Shown piece after piece: positions 58,333 through 64,000 of a DNA stretch of 64,000 nucleotides. Origin of the DNA: Amycolatopsis sp. NBC_01488 (lineage in GTDB: Bacteria; Actinomycetota; Actinomycetes; Mycobacteriales; Pseudonocardiaceae); NCBI RefSeq assembly GCF_036227105.1, contig NZ_CP109434.1, forward strand, positions 3,166,001-3,230,000. The letters run 5' to 3'. Made by a program: the position numbers and the translations under genes. Position 1 is the first letter of the stretch. Each line of letters starts with the position of its first letter. Under the pieces are notes generated by a model. It was not told the origin of the DNA. It worked only from the letters and a program-made list of their open reading frames with translations, and did not search any database.

Positions 58333-59821
58333 ATGCTGAAGAGCTTGCTGGCCGCGGTGGTCGTGGCGGCCGCCGTGCCGGGCGTGGCGGCGGCGGCGCC
58401 TATCGCGCCGACGTGGGGCGCCTGCCCGGCCGACGTCGCGATGCCGGGCCTGGAGTGCGCGACGCTCGACGTCCCGCTGGACTACCGGAAACCGGCCGGG
58501 CAGCAGATCCAGCTCGCCATCTCGCGCCTGAAGAGCACCAACCCGGCGCACCGCCGCGGCGTGCTGCTGACGAACCCGGGCGGCCCCGGCGGCCCTGGCC
58601 TGGACCTGCCGGCGATCCTGAAGCTCGCCGGACTGTCGCAGAGCGTCCTGGACGCCTACGACATCATCGGGTTCGACCCGCGCGGCGTCGGGCACAGTGC
58701 GCCCGTGACGTGCGATCTGACGCCCGCGCAGCAGGTGAGCAACGTGCCGACGTACGCGCTGAACCCGGTTGACGTCACCGCGCGCGCCGAGTACGTGAAG
58801 GGGCATCGCGCGGCAGTGCGGAGCGTCGCGGACGGCGTCGATGCTGCCGTACGTCACGACCGCGAACACCGCCCGCGACATGGACCGGATCCGCGCCGCA
58901 TTGGGCGAGCCGAAGCTGTCGTACTTCGGCATCTCGTACGGCACCTATCTCGGCGCGGTGTACACGACGCTGTTCCCGCAGCACAGCGACCGGATCCTGC
59001 TCGACAGCAACCTCGCCCCCGGAGGTCTGGACGTCACCGCTTCCCGGTTGTTCGCCCGCGGCTTCGAGGACCGCTTCCCGGACTTCGCGGCGTTCGCCGT
59101 CGCGCACCCCGAGTACGCGCTCGGCACGACGCCGGCCCAGGTGCAGGCCAAGTACTTCGACCTCGCCGCGCGGCTGGACGCTTCGCCGAACTCGCAGGGC
59201 GTCGACGGGAAATTGTTCCGCCTGCTGACGTTCGGGGAGTTCTACAGCGACGCGACCCTGCCCTACCTGGCCGCGGCGTGGCACGCGCTCGACACCGGCC
59301 GGCCGGTCCCGCCATCCCCGACCGGCCCGATCCCGGGTATCGAGAACCTGCTGTCGAGCCAGCTGTACGTGGTGTGCGGAGACTCGGACTGGCCGGAATC
59401 GGTCCGGACGTACCAGCAGAACGTGGCGATCGACCGGGTCCGGCACCCGATGTTCGGCGCCGCGGCGGCCAACGTCTGGCCGTGCGCCTACTGGCCGTCG
59501 GACCCGGTGGAGCCGCCGGTGCGGATCGGCGACCGCGGCCCGTCGGACGTGCTGATGCTGCAGAACCTCCGCGACCCGGCGACGCCGCTGGTGGGCGCGA
59601 TCCGGCTGCGGCAGGCTTTCGGCGACCGTGCGCGGATGGTGACGGCCGACCAAGGCGGCCACGGCGTCTACTTCGGACCCAACACGTGCGCGAACGACGC
59701 GGCGACGGCCTTCCTGGCTTCGGGGGTGCGCCCGCGGCAGGATGTCGCGTGCGCGGCGGAGCCGGCCCGCCCGGTGCCCACCGCCGCGGCGCGCGTGCTC
59801 GGAAGTAGCCTCGGCATGTGA
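58333..59821 (+). pseudogene. Secreted TAP-like alpha/beta-hydrolase gene with a one-base frameshift
   Basis: The 5' frame encodes a signal peptide (LLAAVVVAAAVPGVAAA) and the N-terminal part (LLTNPGGPGGPG, IIGFDPRGVGHSAPV). At the GGGG run (58800-58803) the family-like sequence moves to another frame, which continues with MLPYVTTANTARDMDRIR, the nucleophile elbow GISYGTYLG, Asp in LRDPATPLVGA and His in QGGHGVY. Removing one G restores a full-length protein of about 495 residues, normal for tripeptidyl-aminopeptidase-like hydrolases. It is a pseudogene or a base-calling error. The stop overlaps moaC in GTGA, an arrangement suggesting the gene was intact recently. Confidence 0.85.
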
Positions 59822-60288
59822 GTGAACTCAGCCACGTCGACGAGACCGGCGCCGCCCGGATGGTCGACGTCTCCGGCAAGACCGCCACCGCGCGCACCGC
59901 GCTCGCGGCCGGCACCGTGCGGACGACCGCCGAGGTGCTCCGGCTGCTGGCCACCGACGGCCTCCCCAAGGGCGACGCCCTCGCCACCGCCCGCATCGCC
60001 GGGATCATGGGCGCCAAGCGGGTGCCCGAGCTGATCCCGCTGTGCCACCAGATCGCGCTGTCCGGGGTCAAGGTCGAGTTCACCCTCGGCGAGGCCGAGG
60101 TCGGCATCCGGGCGACGGCGAAGACCACCGACGTCACCGGCGTCGAGATGGAGGCGCTGACCGCGGTCGCCGTGGCCGGGCTGACGCTGCACGACATGAT
60201 CAAGGCCGTCGACCCGGCGGCGACGCTGGACGACGTCCGCCTGCTCCGCAAGGACGGCGGCAAGACCGGGACCTGGGAGCGGCCGTGA
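59818..60288 (+). CDS. moaC: Cyclic pyranopterin monophosphate synthase MoaC
   Basis: The 156-residue enzyme forms cyclic pyranopterin monophosphate in molybdenum cofactor synthesis. RMVDVSGK, KRVPELIPLCHQIALSGV and TDVTGVEMEALTAV match the family, as does the C-terminal AVDPAATLDDVRLLRKDGGK. GTG 59818 overlaps the hydrolase stop; its own stop overlaps the next gene (GTGA). Confidence 0.97.
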   Translation: MSELSHVDETGAARMVDVSGKTATARTALAAGTVRTTAEVLRLLATDGLPKGDALATARIAGIMGAKRVPELIPLCHQIALSGVKVEFTLGEAEVGIRATAKTTDVTGVEMEALTAVAVAGLTLHDMIKAVDPAATLDDVRLLRKDGGKTGTWERP

Positions 60289-61205
60289 AGCGCACCGCAC
60301 GCGTGATCGTGGCGTCCAACCGCGCCGCGAAGGGCGTCTACGAGGACAAGACCGGCCCGGTGATCGTCGCCTGGCTGGCCGGACGCGGGTACGACGTGCC
60401 CGCTCCGGTCGTCGTCGAGGACGGCGACCCGGTGGGGGTCGCGTTGCGGGCCGCGCTGGCCGACGACGTCGCCGTGGTGCTCACCACGGGAGGCACCGGC
60501 ATCTCGCCGACCGACCGCACTCCGGACGTCACCCGCGCGCTCCTGGACCACGAGCTGCCGGGCGTCGCGGACGCCATCCGCGCGGCCGGGCTCCCCAAGG
60601 TGCCCACAGCGGTCCTCTCGCGCGGTCTGGCGGGGGTGGCGGGGAGGACCCTCGTGGTGAACCTCCCGGGCTCCAGCGGCGGCGTGAAGGACGGTTTGGG
60701 GGTGCTCGAGGGCATCCTGGACCACGCGGTCGACCAGCTGGCCGGTGTCGACCACCCGCGTCCCGCCGCCGCGGCGCCTTCCGTGCGCGTCGCGCGGGCG
60801 CTGGTGACCGAGGAGGCGCTGTCGGTCGAGGAGCACGCGCGGCTCGTGGAGGACGACGCCGCCGGCGCGGTGGTGACGTTCGCCGGGGTGGTCCGCGACC
60901 ACGACGGCGGCAAGGGCGTGCGCGACCTGACGTACGAGGGCCACCCGAGCGCGGGTGACGTGATCGCCGAGGTCGTGGCCGAGTTGTCGGCCCGCTGGAC
61001 CGGCGTCCGGGCGGTGGCGGTGAGCCACCGCGTCGGCCACCTGGCGATCGGAGACGTGGCGCTGGCGTGCGCGGTGGCGGCGGAGCACCGCGGCCAGGCG
61101 TTCTCGGCGTGCTCGGACCTGGTGGACGAGGTCAAGGCGCGGCTGCCGGTCTGGAAGCACCAGCACTTCACCGACGGCACGGACCAGTGGGTCAACTCAC
61201 CGTGA
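60285..61205 (+). CDS. MogA-MoaE fusion protein
   Basis: The 306-residue protein combines two molybdenum cofactor enzymes. Residues about 1-155 are MogA/MoaB-type (RVIVASNRAAKG, VVLTTGGTGISPTDRTPDVT, VNLPGSSGGVKDGL), which adenylylates molybdopterin. Residues about 165-306 are MoaE, the large subunit of molybdopterin synthase (VTFAGVVRDHDGGKGV, LTYEGHPSAGDVI, VAVSHRVGHLAIGDVALA, WKHQHFTDG). The two are separate genes (mog, moaE2) in M. tuberculosis. MoaE's partner MoaD is at 62763. It overlaps moaC by four bases. Confidence 0.94.
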   Translation: MKRTARVIVASNRAAKGVYEDKTGPVIVAWLAGRGYDVPAPVVVEDGDPVGVALRAALADDVAVVLTTGGTGISPTDRTPDVTRALLDHELPGVADAIRAAGLPKVPTAVLSRGLAGVAGRTLVVNLPGSSGGVKDGLGVLEGILDHAVDQLAGVDHPRPAAAAPSVRVARALVTEEALSVEEHARLVEDDAAGAVVTFAGVVRDHDGGKGVRDLTYEGHPSAGDVIAEVVAELSARWTGVRAVAVSHRVGHLAIGDVALACAVAAEHRGQAFSACSDLVDEVKARLPVWKHQHFTDGTDQWVNSP

Positions 61206-61217
61206 CCCGCGAACGCG

Positions 61218-61258
61218 CGAGCCCTCCACCGCCCGGGGGATTGGCGGTGGAGGGCTCG
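61218..61258. terminator. Terminator hairpin after the moaC operon
   Basis: CGAGCCCTCCACCGCC and GGCGGTGGAGGGCTCG form a perfect 16-bp stem with a 9-base loop, 13 bases past the stop of the mogA-moaE gene and between it and the convergent rpf gene. A T tract is lacking, so the efficiency is uncertain. Confidence 0.85.
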
Positions 61259-61302
61259 TGTGTCACGGCGTGGAGCCGGACTTGCGCATCACTGCGCGAT
61301 CG

Positions 61303-62117
<815 letters not shown>

Positions 62118-62202
62118 ACGGATTCCCGGTCGTGCTGGTTGGTCGGGGCCAACCGAAAAGCGACGGTACGTAACGACGGCCGTGATCGGAAATTATTCGG
62201 GG

Positions 62203-62218
62203 CGTGACCTACGTCACA
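62203..62218. promoter_or_regulatory. Crp/GlxR-type binding site upstream of the rpf gene
   Basis: On the minus strand TGTGACGTAGGTCACG matches the Crp-family consensus TGTGA-N6-TCACA except for the last base. It is 86 bases upstream of the riboswitch, with an AATAATT -10-like sequence between them. Crp is known to regulate rpfA in M. tuberculosis, and GlxR regulates rpf genes in Corynebacterium. Confidence 0.75.
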
Positions 62219-62762
62219 GTAACAGCACGCAACCTCCGTCGATACGGCTGTTTGTGCAGGTCAGCGGGCCGTTATCTGCCCGTTTCCTTGCCGAGATAAA
62301 ACACGGATCGTGAGGCTTGCATCACGTGTTTTGCGCAGCGAATGGACCATTCGCGTCGCCTCGCCGGCGATTGAAGCGCGCATCTTATGACTGACCGCGG
62401 GAGTGCGCCAGACTTGACAACTCTGCCCCGTGTGCCCCTTGAGTCACAGCAGTCCCACCTCTTCGGAGGGTTTGAAGTCATCCCCGGAGCGGCTCCGGCC
62501 GGCGCCGGTCCCCAGGTGGGCTGACGCACCGCGACGGACCAGGTGAAACACGTCACCGGATGGCGTTGCGGCAGGGCGCGATCAGCTTCTCGCGAACACC
62601 CGGATCCGGTGACGCGCCACGCCGGGCGCGCTCAAGGACGTCGCCGAGCGGTCGACGGCCGTACTCGAACGGCAGCCCGCGTATAGAGAGGACGAACTCG
62701 TCCCCAGACGGACGGCCCGCCTGATCACGCGTGTCGGCCCTTCGGACACGGCCGCGGGGCGG
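62219..62762. other. Gene-free stretch between rpf promoter and moaD
   Basis: About 540 bp without a credible gene. Short minus-strand frames (for example 62272-62556) lack a ribosome binding site and domain signatures. A TTGACA hexamer near 62415 has no matching -10. The stretch probably holds promoter and terminator sequences that cannot be identified by eye. Confidence 0.5.
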
Positions 62763-63023
62763 TCAGCCGCCGGCGAAGGGCGGGAGGACGTCCAGCTCGG
62801 CGCCGTCCCGGAGGGGGCGGGTGAGGTCCCGCACCGCGATGCCGTCGAGCAGGTAGCTGGCCGCGTCCAGGACGCGCGGCAGCGCGGCCGGGTGGAGCTC
62901 GCGCAGCTCGGCCACGGCGTCGCCGACCGACGCGCCGGACGGCAGCTGCACCTTCTCCTCTTCCGCGCCCGCCGCCGCGCGCGCCGAGGCGAAGTACCGC
63001 ACCACGATGGTCCAGGTGGTCAT
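62763..63023 (-). CDS. moaD: Molybdopterin synthase sulfur-carrier subunit MoaD
   Basis: The 86-residue beta-grasp protein carries the thiocarboxylate sulfur donor on its C-terminal Gly-Gly (PPFAGG). WTIVVRYFASARAAAG and ELDVLPPFAGG match MoaD. It starts one base after the moaA stop, so moaA-moaD are an operon. It pairs with the MoaE half of the fusion protein at 60285. Confidence 0.95.
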   Translation of the reverse strand: MTTWTIVVRYFASARAAAGAEEEKVQLPSGASVGDAVAELRELHPAALPRVLDAASYLLDGIAVRDLTRPLRDGAELDVLPPFAGG

Positions 63024-63024
63024 C

Positions 63025-64000
63025 TCAGCCGCCGATCGCGCTCATCGGCCGGATCGGCTGCGCGAACCCGGCGTCGTTGATCTCGTGTCCCGCGAGCTTG
63101 GCCCACATCGTCGCGCGCCAGGCGTCGGCAATCTCTTCATCGCGCGCGCCCGCGCGCGCGAGAGAGCGCAGGTCCGTCTCGTCGTTGCTGAAGAGGCAGG
63201 AGCGCACCGCGCCGTCGGCGGTCAGCCGCGTCCGCTCGCAGGCGGCGCAGAACGGCCGGGTCACCGACGCGATCACGCCGACGTCGCCGGGGCCGCCGTC
63301 GACCAGCCAGCGCTCGGCCGGCGCGCCGCCCCGCGCCACCGGGAACGGCGAGAGGGTGAACGAGGCGCCCAGCATCTCGAGGATCTCGGCCGCGGTGATC
63401 ATCTCGCCGCGGTTCCAGCCGTGCTGGGCGTCCAGCGGCATCTGCTCGATGAACCGCAGGTGGTAGCCCTCGGCGAGGCAGAACTGCAGCAGCGGCACGG
63501 CTTCGGCCTCGTTGAGCCCGCGGATCAGCACGGCGTTGACCTTCACCGGCGTCATCCCGGCGTCCCGGGCCGCGGCCAGCCCGGCCACGACGTGCGAGAG
63601 CCGGTCGCGGCGGGTGATCTTGACGAACGTGCCGGGGTCGACGGTGTCGAGCGAGACGTTGATCCGGTTCAGCCCCGCCGCCGCGAGCCCGGCCGCACGC
63701 TTGGCGAGGCCGATGCCGTTGGTGGTCATCGACAGCCGGGGCCGCGGCTCCAGGGCCGTGATCCGCGCCACGATGTCCTCGAGGCCGGCCCGCAGCAGCG
63801 GCTCGCCGCCGGTGAGCCGGATGTCGGTGACGCCGAGCCGCTCGACGGCGATCCGCACGAGCCGGACCAGTTCGTCGTCGGTCAGCACCTGCTCGCCCGG
63901 CATCCAGTCGAGGCCCTCGGCGGGCATGCAGTAGGTGCAGCGCAGGTTGCACCGATCCGTCAGGGAAACCCGGAGATCGGTGGCCACCCGGCCGAAGGTG
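63025..64000 (-). CDS. moaA: GTP 3',8-cyclase MoaA (5' end outside window)
   Basis: The radical-SAM enzyme catalyses the first step of molybdenum cofactor synthesis. The radical-SAM cluster motif CNLRCTYC and the second cluster CAACERTR...C are visible, along with RLTGGEPLLR and the C-terminal Gly-Gly (MSAIGG). The frame stays open to the window edge; the last codons read DTFGRVATDLR-like sequence, matching the family N-terminus, so only a few codons are missing. Confidence 0.97.
   Translation of the reverse strand, partial: TFGRVATDLRVSLTDRCNLRCTYCMPAEGLDWMPGEQVLTDDELVRLVRIAVERLGVTDIRLTGGEPLLRAGLEDIVARITALEPRPRLSMTTNGIGLAKRAAGLAAAGLNRINVSLDTVDPGTFVKITRRDRLSHVVAGLAAARDAGMTPVKVNAVLIRGLNEAEAVPLLQFCLAEGYHLRFIEQMPLDAQHGWNRGEMITAAEILEMLGASFTLSPFPVARGGAPAERWLVDGGPGDVGVIASVTRPFCAACERTRLTADGAVRSCLFSNDETDLRSLARAGARDEEIADAWRATMWAKLAGHEINDAGFAQPIRPMSAIGG

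Noticed and set aside
62272..62556. Minus-strand small gene between the rpf promoter and moaD
   Set aside because: No good start and a composition typical of a chance frame in GC-rich DNA.

Overview
The window is high-GC chromosomal DNA from an actinomycete. It most likely belongs to the Pseudonocardiales (Amycolatopsis-like), an inference from codon use, frequent GTG starts, a four-gene conservon, an AfsR-type SARP regulator, an XRE/DUF5753-DUF397 pair, an Rpf protein and a mycothiol-type DinB protein. I saw no rRNA, tRNA, IS element, prophage or CRISPR array.

Layout. 1-5.3 kb: a secreted phospholipase-like protein, a VOC protein, thiCD under a TPP riboswitch and an HtrA-like protease. 5.4-9.4 kb: secreted GH15 glucoamylase, peptide deformylase, DUF3263 and LytR_C (VirR-like) proteins. 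9.4-13.7 kb: a Cdc48-like double AAA ATPase, a 21-bp phased repeat array, pssA and psd. 14-23.4 kb: GlsB-like protein, ArsR-MFS operon, moeA, two AIM24 proteins, a cold-shock protein, a Ser/Thr kinase, groEL behind two CIRCE operators, and small membrane proteins. 23.5-33.3 kb: accessory genes with decay (nucleotidyltransferase remnant, menC, SARP regulator, frameshifted DUF72, DUF4253 behind two LexA boxes, XPB helicase, a collapsed FAD monooxygenase). 33.3-46 kb: two related lipoprotein solute-binding proteins (one orphan, one in an ABC operon), an orphan conservon-type sensor, cutC, a TPR protein, a sedolisin and an XRE/DUF397 pair. 46.8-53.5 kb: a complete conservon followed by an incomplete second copy (Roadblock + DUF742). 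53.5-64 kb: a secreted protein, a helicase-associated protein, malic enzyme, a frameshifted hydrolase, moaC, a mogA-moaE fusion, an rpf gene under a c-di-AMP riboswitch and a Crp-like site, moaD and moaA (cut by the window edge).

Two blocks follow the order known in Mycobacterium tuberculosis. One is thiD-thiC ... def-DUF3263-LytR_C ... AAA-pssA-psd-moeA ... groEL2 (Rv0422c-Rv0440). The other is XPB, helicase-associated protein, moaC-mog-moaE, rpfA, moaD, moaA (Rv0861c-Rv0869c), here split by about 22 kb between XPB and its usual neighbour. Molybdenum-cofactor synthesis therefore recurs at both ends (moeA; moaC, mogA-moaE, moaD, moaA).

The least explained items are the 21-bp phased array beside pssA, the double LexA box before a DUF4253 gene, a palindrome family at convergent gene ends, the partial conservon plus distant orphan sensor, and the degenerate first ATPase domain of the Cdc48-like protein.
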